DNA from: a virus
Reading direction: 5' to 3' (one strand)
DNA length: 30,885 bases
Virus record (IMG/VR): IMGVR_UViG_3300021962_000421
Coordinates: 1-30,885 of that record
Every line of letters starts with the position of its first letter. The stretch's first letter is position 1. The notes beneath the pieces are model-generated. The model did not search any database and had not been told where the DNA came from. It saw only the letters and a program-made list of their open reading frames with translations. Made by a program: the position numbers and the translations under genes. Below, piece by piece: positions 1 through 5,452 of the stretch.

Positions 1-298
1 GTGTAGATACAACTTGGATATACTTCTTTGCATCCCACCGCCAATCGATTCCCTGCATCACACTGTAATCAGCGCCGAGACGCTCAAACGTATCTATCGT
101 CTGCTGAACAAGCTTGATTCGATCGCAGAAAAATACAGCCCTTTTACCCTTTGCGGCAGCGCCAATCATTATCGATGCTGCAATCATTGTCTTTCCCATC
201 GAGCATGGGGCAGCCAATACGATCCGTTTATTACCGCGCCTTAGAGAGCCTTTAATTTGCTCGATGGCAAGTTCTTGATGTTCCCTTAACTTAATCAT
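1..298 (-). CDS. SF2 (DEAD/DEAH-type) helicase, N-terminal part, cut by the window edge
   Basis: The reading frame opens at the ATG at 298 and runs to the left edge without a stop, giving the first 99 residues. It begins MIKLREHQELAIEQIK, which fits the Q-motif region of superfamily 2 helicases. A P-loop follows at about residues 29-37 (LAAPCSMGKT), then a long alpha-helical stretch and a segment resembling motif Ia (VFFCDRIKLVQQT). Phage proteins of this class (UvsW/RadD-like) unwind branched DNA during replication and recombination, and that role is inferred here. The DEAD/DEAH box would lie beyond the edge, so the exact family cannot be fixed. The start overlaps the stop of the upstream gene by four bases (ATGA), a sign of translational coupling. 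Confidence 0.8.
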   Translation of the reverse strand, partial: MIKLREHQELAIEQIKGSLRRGNKRIVLAAPCSMGKTMIAASIMIGAAAKGKRAVFFCDRIKLVQQTIDTFERLGADYSVMQGIDWRWDAKKYIQVVST

Positions 299-477
299 GC
301 TTTCTCCAACGGACAAATAACCGGAAAGGCATGAATGACAGATATTTCTTTTGGCTCCCCATGCGTCTCTATGTATTTCCCGCAATACTTTCTATATGGA
401 TTGTATTCATCCTTCAGTTGATGAAGACATTCGTTGCAATTGGCTATTTTTGTTTTGCTGTTTAGTTTTCTCATCAT
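295..477 (-). CDS. Small putative zinc-binding protein (60 aa)
   Basis: I do not recognise a family. The protein has a CNEC pair near residue 18 and a further Cys in the segment YRKYCGKYI, then a Cys near the C-terminus, so it could bind zinc. There are two ATGs in a row at 477 and 474, both behind an AGGTG ribosome site; either may be used (60 or 59 aa). The first overlaps the stop of the upstream gene (TAATG) and its own stop overlaps the helicase start (ATGA), so it is packed between two real genes. The role is unknown; small Cys-rich proteins are common in the early regions of such phages. Confidence 0.6.
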   Translation of the reverse strand: MMRKLNSKTKIANCNECLHQLKDEYNPYRKYCGKYIETHGEPKEISVIHAFPVICPLEKA

Positions 478-668
478 TAAACACCTATAATTAAAGCAAT
501 TGCCATTACCATCACACAAACTACAGCCATGATTGACATAATTGTTAGCGCTATTGTTTTAGCAATTTTGCTAAAAACTTTATATCTTGGCTCTGCCCAG
601 GAATAAGTATTGTTGTAATCCAGGACTCTTTTGAATCTATATTGGTTCAATTCATCTTTCGGATTCAT
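477..668 (-). CDS. Small single-span membrane protein (63 aa)
   Basis: The first 35 or so residues are polar and aromatic; residues about 38-63 are a continuous hydrophobic stretch rich in Ile, Met, Ala and Val, so one C-terminal membrane segment is predicted. I chose the ATG at 668 because AGGAAG lies six bases upstream; longer starts exist at 686 and two Met codons between. It overlaps the end of the acidic 46-residue gene upstream by 17 bases and the next gene by one base. No family is recognised. A role in host membrane modification or exclusion of other phages is only a guess. Confidence 0.55.
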   Translation of the reverse strand: MNPKDELNQYRFKRVLDYNNTYSWAEPRYKVFSKIAKTIALTIMSIMAVVCVMVMAIALIIGV

Positions 669-792
669 CATCATCTTCCTGTTCATCTCTTTCTAATTCA
701 CCGTCTTCATCTCTACGGCGCTTTGGTCTAAATGGAACGTAATCTTCATCACCAACTCGCATCGGGTTGTCACCAATATCGCGCCAGTTCAT
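652..792 (-). CDS. Small acidic protein (46 aa)
   Basis: This open frame encodes 46 residues beginning MNWRDIGDNPMRVGDEDYVP, then a basic patch (PKRRR) and a tail made almost only of Asp, Glu and Arg. Its ATG at 792 overlaps the stop of the upstream 125-residue gene (ATGA), and its end overlaps the membrane-protein gene, so it fills what would otherwise be a gap in a tightly packed operon. No homologue is recognised. The very acidic C-terminus could contact a DNA-binding protein, but this is speculation. Confidence 0.5.
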   Translation of the reverse strand: MNWRDIGDNPMRVGDEDYVPFRPKRRRDEDGELERDEQEDDDESER

Positions 793-1166
793 TCTTCATC
801 CTCTATGCTAAATTTTTCATCGAAACGAAGTTCCCGTATCTTTTGGCCGTCAGCCAGATACCGCTTATCGTTAATTAAAATTTCTTTGAGAGTTTTGATA
901 CTTCGGTATTTACATACCTGTGTCGGAGGGATATTGGCAACTCGACGTATGTAATTAGCCAAGAGCGAATATATATGCAGGGACTTTTGGCCGTTACTGA
1001 AGAAATCACAAAACTTACATTCTTTGTAAGTTTTTTTATTAAGCATACTGCTTCTGTCGTTTGCTCCGACAGAGACGTACCTAGGATGCATTGATGTTAA
1101 ATCAAACCCATCCAACAATTGGTTTCCAAGTTTTCCTGTTACTGCTTTAACGCTCCAATCTGACAT
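789..1166 (-). CDS. Hypothetical phage protein (125 aa)
   Basis: The ATG at 1166 is preceded by AGGAG with six bases of spacing, better than the GTG three bases earlier. The protein has a CKFC pair near residue 50 and a single further Cys (near residue 85), which is too few for a confident zinc site. The C-terminus is acidic (SIEDEE). No family is recognised. It is the first gene after a candidate promoter and is followed by three overlapping small genes and the helicase, so it may be the first gene of a short early transcript. Confidence 0.6.
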   Translation of the reverse strand: MSDWSVKAVTGKLGNQLLDGFDLTSMHPRYVSVGANDRSSMLNKKTYKECKFCDFFSNGQKSLHIYSLLANYIRRVANIPPTQVCKYRSIKTLKEILINDKRYLADGQKIRELRFDEKFSIEDEE

Positions 1167-1181
1167 CACAATCTCCTTTTA

Positions 1182-1226
1182 GTGTATATGTGTAGACACG
1201 TTAACAACTAAGCTACTAGCTGTCAA
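1182..1226 (-). promoter_or_regulatory. Candidate sigma-70 promoter with overlapping dyad
   Basis: Reading the minus strand there is a perfect -35 box TTGACA (1221-1226), a 17-base spacer and a weak -10 box TAACGT (1198-1203). Immediately downstream, 1182-1199 is an imperfect dyad with GTGT/ACAC ends that could be an operator. The gene start at 1166 follows within 35 bases. The -35 overlaps the last codons of the upstream zinc-ribbon gene. The -10 match is poor, so this is a suggestion only. Confidence 0.3.
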
Positions 1227-1407
1227 CATCAAGGACAACATAAACACGCTCCCTGGCTATTGCTTTGTCAAAGTCTTTGCAACCAGGACAGTACCACCCC
1301 ACTCTTACCATGTCCTCGGCGTTGATGACTTCTTCAGCCACGCCTCCGCATTTGCATGGTTTGACCGCCATGTCGTCCATTCTGCACCTCTGCTTTTTTT
1401 TTGGCAT
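1216..1407 (-). CDS. Small zinc-ribbon protein (63 aa, or 54 aa)
   Basis: The protein has two Cys pairs (KPCKCGG and YCPGC) separated by about 20 residues, the layout of a small zinc ribbon like those in restriction-alleviation (Lar-type) and other short phage proteins; the function is not assigned. Two starts are good: ATG 1407 with AAGGA five bases upstream, and ATG 1380 with AGAGG six bases upstream. The longer form adds a Lys-rich head (MPKKKQRCR) encoded partly by a run of nine A. The frame stays open further upstream into the structured RNA region, but that part is not convincing protein. The gene begins directly after the RNA ends. Confidence 0.6.
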   Translation of the reverse strand: MPKKKQRCRMDDMAVKPCKCGGVAEEVINAEDMVRVGWYCPGCKDFDKAIARERVYVVLDVDS

Positions 1408-1409
1408 AG

Positions 1410-1858
1410 CTATCCTTTTTCCCCCGCAAACACCCAGAGCCTTGTACACCCCGACGCTTGCGCCCGTATAACGGAGGCCCGAAGACCTGGTACTCAATAT
1501 TACGCCCATCGTCACGATGAGTCGTTCCCCCCGGCTTGACGCTTCTCAGCGCGGAACAGCCGACCACATTTGTACAAGTGTCTCACCGAGGTGTGGTATG
1601 CCCGAAGGCTTTGCGGGTGCCTGGTGTCAAGGAGGGACAGAGCAGGACTATTTCTCGGTTTGACTTCCCATTTCTGGAGCTGGATTTCGGGCGGCAGCTC
1701 GCCATAAGCCAGAGTACGTCAGGCTTTGCCACACGGGGATTTGATTTCGATGAGAGGGGTGTTAAACTACCCTAGTCGGGCGATTGATTACACCACTCAG
1801 ATCGATCTCGGGCCTCCCAAGCCACCGACTTACTTTACCCTTAGTGACGTTTGATTTC
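1410..1858 (-). ncRNA. Large structured RNA, HEARO/omega-RNA-like
   Basis: About 450 bases without a believable gene, visibly richer in G+C than the flanks and dense in inverted repeats. Read on the minus strand: stem 1825-1830 with 1774-1779; hairpin 1807-1821 (six pairs including one G-U); GGUGU at 1790-1794 inside the first stem's loop can pair with ACACC at 1758-1762, making a pseudoknot; hairpins with cUUCGg loops at 1600-1609 and 1476-1487 (the latter with a G-U pair); a GAGA-loop hairpin 1540-1551 inside an outer stem 1524-1528/1553-1557; simple hairpins 1507-1519 and 1464-1474. The wobble pairs become A-C mismatches and the stable loops disappear on the plus strand, so the RNA is minus-strand, co-directional with the genes. 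The pseudoknotted core resembles, from memory, HEARO RNA, the guide RNA of IscB/IsrB nucleases. The class is uncertain; the ends are approximate. Confidence 0.65.
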
Positions 1859-1884
1859 AAGCCCTCGATAAGAGGGCTTTTTTT
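1859..1884 (+). terminator. Hairpin plus T-run, terminator in plus orientation
   Basis: An eight-base perfect inverted repeat (AAGCCCTC / GAGGGCTT, loop GATAA) at 1859-1879 is followed on the plus strand by seven T (1878-1884). This is a textbook intrinsic terminator for plus-strand transcription, although no plus-strand gene precedes it. On the minus strand the same hairpin follows directly after the stop of the 67-residue gene and lies at the 5' side of the structured RNA, where it could instead act as a processing or protective stem. Confidence 0.55.
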
Positions 1885-2086
1885 AATGTCGAATTTGATG
1901 TATACAGAATCGTTCGTATCTACCGCGAACCTCTGGATCTTCGTCGATAAACTTGCCAATGAACATCGCGTAGTATTGCATTGACAATATGATGTCACGA
2001 ACGTCATGATCTAAATCGTAGTAGTTATCGTCGATCCATTGATCCAGATCATCCGGTGATATCAGTTTGAATATTTTATTATTCAT
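1883..2086 (-). CDS. Hypothetical phage protein (67 aa)
   Basis: The ATG at 2086 has GAGAG five bases upstream and overlaps the end of the NinG-like gene by eight bases; a longer frame from 2119 lacks such a site. The product is small, Asp- and Tyr-rich in its first half (DDLDQWIDDNYYDLDHD) and basic at the C-terminus. No family is recognised. It is the last gene of the recombination block before the structured RNA. Confidence 0.6.
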   Translation of the reverse strand: MNNKIFKLISPDDLDQWIDDNYYDLDHDVRDIILSMQYYAMFIGKFIDEDPEVRGRYERFCIHQIRH

Positions 2087-2519
2087 GGCAACTCTCAACA
2101 TTGTAAATTTCGAATTCAATTTTACCGATTTCCCCAGCAGCTCTTTTCGACATCATCGTTTCCCACTCAAGCCGGTAATGTTTTGCAATTTCTGAAACTG
2201 ACTTTTTCATTGTCTTTGCAAGCAAAATGTCATCACGACGCTCTCGCAACAACTGTATATTTTCCATGCCTATTTTATTTTCCACCCACTCTCTGAAGTC
2301 ATCTGGGTTGCTACCCATGTGCCTATGACAGCCGAAGCAGTGAGCAAAAGCATTGTTCGGATCAAATCGCACACCGTAGGCTCTGCGGCCAAAAAAGTGA
2401 CTGCAATGCAGCCCTTTGGCGTTTTGCGGATATTGCGTTTTGCACACTTCGCATTTCCAATTTGCTCTTTCTCGAACGCATTTTGAGAACCAACTGTCAG
2501 CAGCCGTAATCTTGATCAT
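2079..2519 (-). CDS. ninG: NinG/Rap-like recombination endonuclease (146 aa)
   Basis: The protein carries a zinc-binding, HNH-like core: CEVC at residues 23-26, HCSH at 38-41, an Asn at 56, and CFGCHRH at 61-67. This arrangement and the surrounding segments (KGLHCSHF, FDPNNAFAHC) match the lambda NinG (Rap) family, which cleaves branched recombination intermediates. The C-terminal half is helical and charged. The ATG at 2519 overlaps the stop of the upstream gene (ATGA) and has AAGG upstream; the GTG at 2531 is less likely. It sits with the ERF, YqaJ and SSB genes, as expected for a phage recombination set. Confidence 0.8.
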   Translation of the reverse strand: MIKITAADSWFSKCVRERANWKCEVCKTQYPQNAKGLHCSHFFGRRAYGVRFDPNNAFAHCFGCHRHMGSNPDDFREWVENKIGMENIQLLRERRDDILLAKTMKKSVSEIAKHYRLEWETMMSKRAAGEIGKIEFEIYNVESCHE

Positions 2520-2779
2520 CTGTCTACCCACCTTTTCAAATCAAATGGCAGTTCAAATTGCAAACACTTGATAGTCCACAAAGCTCGACGCTTTATGTGA
2601 GGTCGCATTCGATGTAGATTTATTCGGATCAGCTCGATGCTGAATTTCTTGCTGCGAATATCGTATAATTCCGCCAAATATTTGACGCTCGGTGACATTT
2701 TATAATCTTCGTCATCGTCATCGTAATAATCTAGCGCATCCCAATTTCCGCTCGCATTGTTGCCTGCTTTGACCGCCAT
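2516..2779 (-). CDS. Hypothetical phage protein (87 aa)
   Basis: The ATG at 2779 has GAGG eight bases upstream. The N-terminal third is very acidic (a run DYYDDDDEDY), while the C-terminal two thirds are helical and basic and end in RWVDR. The gene overlaps the upstream gene by 49 bases and its stop overlaps the NinG-like start by four. I do not recognise a family; its place suggests a role in DNA metabolism, which is inference. Confidence 0.6.
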   Translation of the reverse strand: MAVKAGNNASGNWDALDYYDDDDEDYKMSPSVKYLAELYDIRSKKFSIELIRINLHRMRPHIKRRALWTIKCLQFELPFDLKRWVDR

Positions 2780-3057
2780 CGCTCGAACCTCATCTTGAAC
2801 GCTTCAATCTTGAACCGTAATGCTGTAGCTTCATACACAGCGGCCTTGTAACCGCTCAAAAGCTCCAAATATTCGTGATGACTGTATGCGTATCGCTCCT
2901 GTTTGGCAATAGCCATGCCAGGTTCAATGCTTTCAGCTTCAGCCATCAATATAGCTTTTTTGGATTTGCGAAATTCAGTCAAATAGGCTCTGTTGCTCTC
3001 TGCTACCGAATATTGCTCTGTCAGCTTCTCGAAGTCTTGCCAGATTTCGTCGTTCAT
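2731..3057 (-). CDS. Conserved phage protein, helical (108 aa)
   Basis: The ATG at 3057 (GAGA six bases upstream) is preferred over a TTG at 3069. The product is almost entirely charged alpha-helix with the segment FRKSKKAILMAEAE and a C-terminal half with FERWRSKQATMRAE. I recall this pattern from many phages as a conserved protein of unknown function found beside recombination genes, so it is very likely real. It overlaps the 76-residue gene upstream by 83 bases, which is long, and the next gene by 49. Confidence 0.7.
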   Translation of the reverse strand: MNDEIWQDFEKLTEQYSVAESNRAYLTEFRKSKKAILMAEAESIEPGMAIAKQERYAYSHHEYLELLSGYKAAVYEATALRFKIEAFKMRFERWRSKQATMRAEIGMR

Positions 3058-3205
3058 AAGCAATCTCAACGTGTTTTTTTACCAAATCGCGGAACTGCCC
3101 TGGGACTAGCTCCAGGGCTGCTCTGCGCTCCTCTCTACTCGGCAACTCCATTATTTGAGCTGCCATTTGTCGCGGTTTTCCAGATAGCAAAACCATTGTC
3201 TCCAT
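2975..3205 (-). CDS. Conserved small phage protein (76 aa)
   Basis: The product contains LPSREERRAALELVPGQFRD, then a basic helix (VKKHVEIAYERRNLARL). This pattern resembles a small conserved phage family of unknown function located near replication and recombination genes. ATG 3205 has AGG five bases upstream. Both ends overlap neighbours by about 70-80 bases, unusual even for this packed genome, yet both neighbours also look like real proteins. Confidence 0.65.
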   Translation of the reverse strand: METMVLLSGKPRQMAAQIMELPSREERRAALELVPGQFRDLVKKHVEIAYERRNLARLREADRAIFGSREQQSLFD

Positions 3206-3419
3206 GCTCGCCTGACGTTGGGATAAAATTCAAAGCGTGGCGCTTACAAAAATTATAAATATTGTTGTAATCGCGCCTCATGTCCCAATGATTCTGCTTT
3301 TTGTTAGTACTAGCATCATAGATAAGGCATTGATTTTCATCAAAATCCAAGAACGCTTTAATTGCTGCGCTCTTGGTTCTGCCAACATTTTTAGGTCTTT
3401 CGCAGTTGCCAATTTTCAA
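3135..3419 (-). CDS. Hypothetical protein with TTG start (94 aa)
   Basis: The frame begins at a TTG whose last two bases overlap the SSB stop (TTGA), with GAGGA nine bases upstream inside the last SSB codons; no in-frame ATG exists before residue 47. The product is mixed polar and aromatic with segments KSAAIKAFLDFDENQCLIYD and YNFCKRHALNFIP. No family is recognised. The start codon and the 71-base overlap with the next gene lower confidence, but the frame fills an otherwise empty 200 bases between SSB and that gene. Confidence 0.5.
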   Translation of the reverse strand: MKIGNCERPKNVGRTKSAAIKAFLDFDENQCLIYDASTNKKQNHWDMRRDYNNIYNFCKRHALNFIPTSGEHGDNGFAIWKTATNGSSNNGVAE

Positions 3420-3796
3420 AACGGAATGTCCTCGAAGTTGTCGTTGTAAGTCTGAACATTTTCAATTGTTGGTTTTTTTGCCGCATCAAGTAACTTGATA
3501 TCACGCCCAAGGATCTGCAAGGCATAGCTCTTTTGACCGTCCTTTTCAAAAGATCGAGTTTCAATCTTCCCGCGCACAAGCACTTTGCTTCCCTTGTGAA
3601 CTTTTGACGCAATGAGATCCGCTATCTTTCCGAAGAAGACAACATTATGCCATTCTGTCTTGGTCTCCCAGTTGCCTGATTTGTCCTTGTAGCTCTCGCT
3701 TGTCGCCAGACTAAATCTAGCCATCGAGCCGGTAGATACTTGCTTTATTTCAGGGTCTTTACCAACATTTCCAATTAACATCGCTTCATTAAACAT
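3416..3796 (-). CDS. ssb: Single-stranded DNA-binding protein (126 aa)
   Basis: A classic OB-fold SSB: the N-terminus reads MFNEAMLIGNVGKDPEI, with aromatic and basic strands (SESYKDKSGNWETKTEWHNVVFF, split by the usual loops) and KGSKVLVRGKIETRSFEKDGQKSY later. The last residues are DNFEDIPF, the acidic tip by which SSB recruits replication and repair enzymes. ATG 3796 has GAGAGA nine bases upstream; the longer frame to 3838 runs into the exonuclease gene and lacks a site. It overlaps that gene by eight bases. It would coat the single strands made by the exonuclease and pass them to the ERF protein. Confidence 0.93.
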   Translation of the reverse strand: MFNEAMLIGNVGKDPEIKQVSTGSMARFSLATSESYKDKSGNWETKTEWHNVVFFGKIADLIASKVHKGSKVLVRGKIETRSFEKDGQKSYALQILGRDIKLLDAAKKPTIENVQTYNDNFEDIPF

Positions 3797-4400
3797 CGTT
3801 AAAAATCTCTCTATTTTCAATTGTTTCACTGGTTGCAATTATCAACTCTTCGTCGGCAAACAGCACCGGCAAAGCTTTGTCGATAAACTTGTTGTCGCGC
3901 TTAACGCGCTTGATGAACGGCTGTAGATCTGGGTGATAAGACATAAAGTAATACTCATCAAGATCTAAAACAGCCATCGTTAGCTGCACCTGAACCATGT
4001 ATTCTGTTGGCAGCTTGTTTTTTACGATATATTTTGCATGAGTAGCAGCTTTTGGCGATTTTATTTCCAGCCCGGTATTGTTGAATACACCATCCGGGCT
4101 ACAGCCAATTATGTGACCTTCCATTTTGACGAAGCCAACTTCCTCAATTTCAACGTCCATAATCGAGCAAAACATCTCTCTAGCGGCAGCTTCGCGCTCA
4201 GTACCAATCTTCATCGCGGCAGTACCATCCCACACATCCAGTGCTTTCATCGCGACCCTTTCAGCAGCAAGATGATAGATGTGTGACTCCCTGGTTGTGC
4301 CAGATGTCTTTTCGCCCCTAGAAGTAACAAGCAACTTGGCGGCAGAGGCGGTGATATGACCAGATCTGGAATCAAGCCATTCCTCAGTTCGTTGCTGCAT
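3789..4400 (-). CDS. YqaJ-type viral recombinase exonuclease (203 aa)
   Basis: The protein has the YqaJ/lambda-exonuclease signature: an N-terminal QQRTEEWLDSRSGHITAS, GTEREAAAREMF with acidic residue E75, GCSPDGVF with catalytic D103, LEIKSP with E112 and K114, and YMVQVQL with Q137. These residues form the metal site of a PD-(D/E)xK nuclease that resects double-stranded ends 5' to 3'. The length of 203 residues is normal. ATG 4400 has GAGGA six bases upstream and overlaps the ERF gene by 17 bases, so the nuclease and annealing partner are translated together, as in lambda Red-like systems. Confidence 0.92.
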   Translation of the reverse strand: MQQRTEEWLDSRSGHITASAAKLLVTSRGEKTSGTTRESHIYHLAAERVAMKALDVWDGTAAMKIGTEREAAAREMFCSIMDVEIEEVGFVKMEGHIIGCSPDGVFNNTGLEIKSPKAATHAKYIVKNKLPTEYMVQVQLTMAVLDLDEYYFMSYHPDLQPFIKRVKRDNKFIDKALPVLFADEELIIATSETIENREIFNDV

Positions 4401-4956
4401 TTTGCTTCCTCGCTGAAATCTTTCCGAGGAGCTTGTTGGCGTGATCTGTTGTTATTTCAGACCACGTTTTGAGACCTACAGACTCCAATGCGGTAGCTTC
4501 TTGAATGCCCAACTTTTTTAAATCCTGCTTGATTTTATTCACTTTTTCGACAGGAACAGGCTTTTCAGTCTTTTGTCTGCCTTCTGCCAGTTCACCATCA
4601 TCGTCAAGCTCTGGATGACTCAGAAGAAACAGGCTTGCCAGAAGATAGCGTTTAGCGTATGTGTAGCAGCCGCCAGTGGCCTGTGGACTGCGCTGTGTCT
4701 TATCCACCAGGCATTCTTGCCAATGCGATTGATCGCTTGGTAGATGCCGCAAATGAATAATTACTCCAGCGCTATCCTCTTTGTTTATGTCTTCGAAATG
4801 GAACTTGATGTGATTGAGATCACACGCTGTACGAGCGGCTGATATCAAATCGTCCAGCATATGATAGGAGTTTTTTAAATGCTGATTTTTCCCACGTTTA
4901 TCAGGGGTATTAAAATCAGCCTGAGCTTGATAAAACGATTCCCAAAATTTTTGCAT
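4384..4956 (-). CDS. erf: ERF-family single-strand annealing protein (190 aa)
   Basis: The N-terminal 120 residues match the ERF fold: FWESFYQAQADFNTPDKRGKN, HLKNSYHMLDDLISAAR, and the diagnostic TGGCYTYAKRYLLASLF near residues 93-109, then an acidic segment (ELDDDGE). The C-terminal 60 residues are a charged linker and a helical domain (KIKQDLKKLGIQEATALES) of the kind used to bind SSB or DNA in related proteins. ERF proteins anneal complementary strands during phage recombination and circularisation. The ribosome site GGAGGG lies just upstream of ATG 4956. With the exonuclease and SSB next to it this is a complete recombination operon. Confidence 0.9.
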   Translation of the reverse strand: MQKFWESFYQAQADFNTPDKRGKNQHLKNSYHMLDDLISAARTACDLNHIKFHFEDINKEDSAGVIIHLRHLPSDQSHWQECLVDKTQRSPQATGGCYTYAKRYLLASLFLLSHPELDDDGELAEGRQKTEKPVPVEKVNKIKQDLKKLGIQEATALESVGLKTWSEITTDHANKLLGKISARKQNAATN

Positions 4957-5003
4957 ATACCCTCCGTATTATTAGCTTACGAATTGTATAGCTGCTGTTA
5001 ACG

Positions 5004-5204
5004 CTAATCAACATCTTCTTGCTCATCGAGCATTAAATCGGACAGATATTTTGCGTTCAAATGAATGATGCCTAGAAGCGCATATGCAGAGAGTCCTTCT
5101 GCAAGTTTTTCCATCATCCAGGCAAAAAGCTGTTCATCGGCTTGGCAAGCCTCTATTTCGGCTTGTTCCGCTGTTTTGACGGGGAATTGAATGATTTTAG
5201 TCAC
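5004..5204 (-). CDS. Hypothetical protein with GTG start (66 aa)
   Basis: The GTG at 5204 overlaps the stop of the coiled-coil gene (GTGA), so coupling is likely; no good separate ribosome site is seen. The product is a small acidic protein with a helical centre (ADEQLFAWMMEKLAEGLSAY) and an acidic end (LDEQEDVD). I do not recognise a family. It is the last gene before a 47-base gap that precedes the ERF gene. Confidence 0.55.
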   Translation of the reverse strand: MTKIIQFPVKTAEQAEIEACQADEQLFAWMMEKLAEGLSAYALLGIIHLNAKYLSDLMLDEQEDVD

Positions 5205-5452
5205 ACAATTAGTCTAGAGATAAGCGCAATCCCTGCTGCAAATAGTATCCAGAAAATACGCTCTTGGTACGCACTGCTTATCTTTTCTGAGAGTTTATGG
5301 ACATCATCACTCAATCCATTAACTTTTTGTTCGATATTGCTTTGACGGTTAAACACAGTAACAAGTCTTTCCTCGACGCGAGCCAGGCTAATGACCGCCT
5401 CCTGCAAATCGTCTAACTTCCCTTCAATTCGATTAAGACGGTCTTCGCTCAT
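5201..5452 (-). CDS. Coiled-coil protein with C-terminal membrane anchor (83 aa)
   Basis: Residues 1-60 show heptad-like spacing (LNRIEGKLDDLQEAV, IEQKVNGLSDDVHKLSEKI) and residues about 67-83 form one membrane span. This layout matches XhlA-type proteins, small phage membrane proteins that assist holins or anchor complexes to the inner membrane. The ATG overlaps the metallophosphoesterase stop (TAATG). It lies three genes from the lysozyme, so a link to lysis is possible but not shown. Confidence 0.7.
   Translation of the reverse strand: MSEDRLNRIEGKLDDLQEAVISLARVEERLVTVFNRQSNIEQKVNGLSDDVHKLSEKISSAYQERIFWILFAAGIALISRLIV

Noticed and set aside
1408-1567. Upstream extension of the zinc-ribbon frame and a second minus-strand frame
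   Set aside because: Both run through stable hairpins (cUUCGg, GAGA loops), lack start sites and show no protein-like pattern.
1536-1775. Plus-strand frame of 79 codons in the structured region
   Set aside because: No ribosome site, unlikely composition, and it coincides with RNA hairpins that explain the sequence better.
2079-2519. NinG-like HNH protein as the IscB/IsrB partner of the structured RNA
   Set aside because: It has a NinG-type Cys/His layout and is only 146 residues, without RuvC or bridge-helix parts; its closeness is probably chance.
4957-5003. Promoter before the ERF gene
   Set aside because: TTGATT and TATACA are present but only 15 bases apart; too weak to report as a feature.
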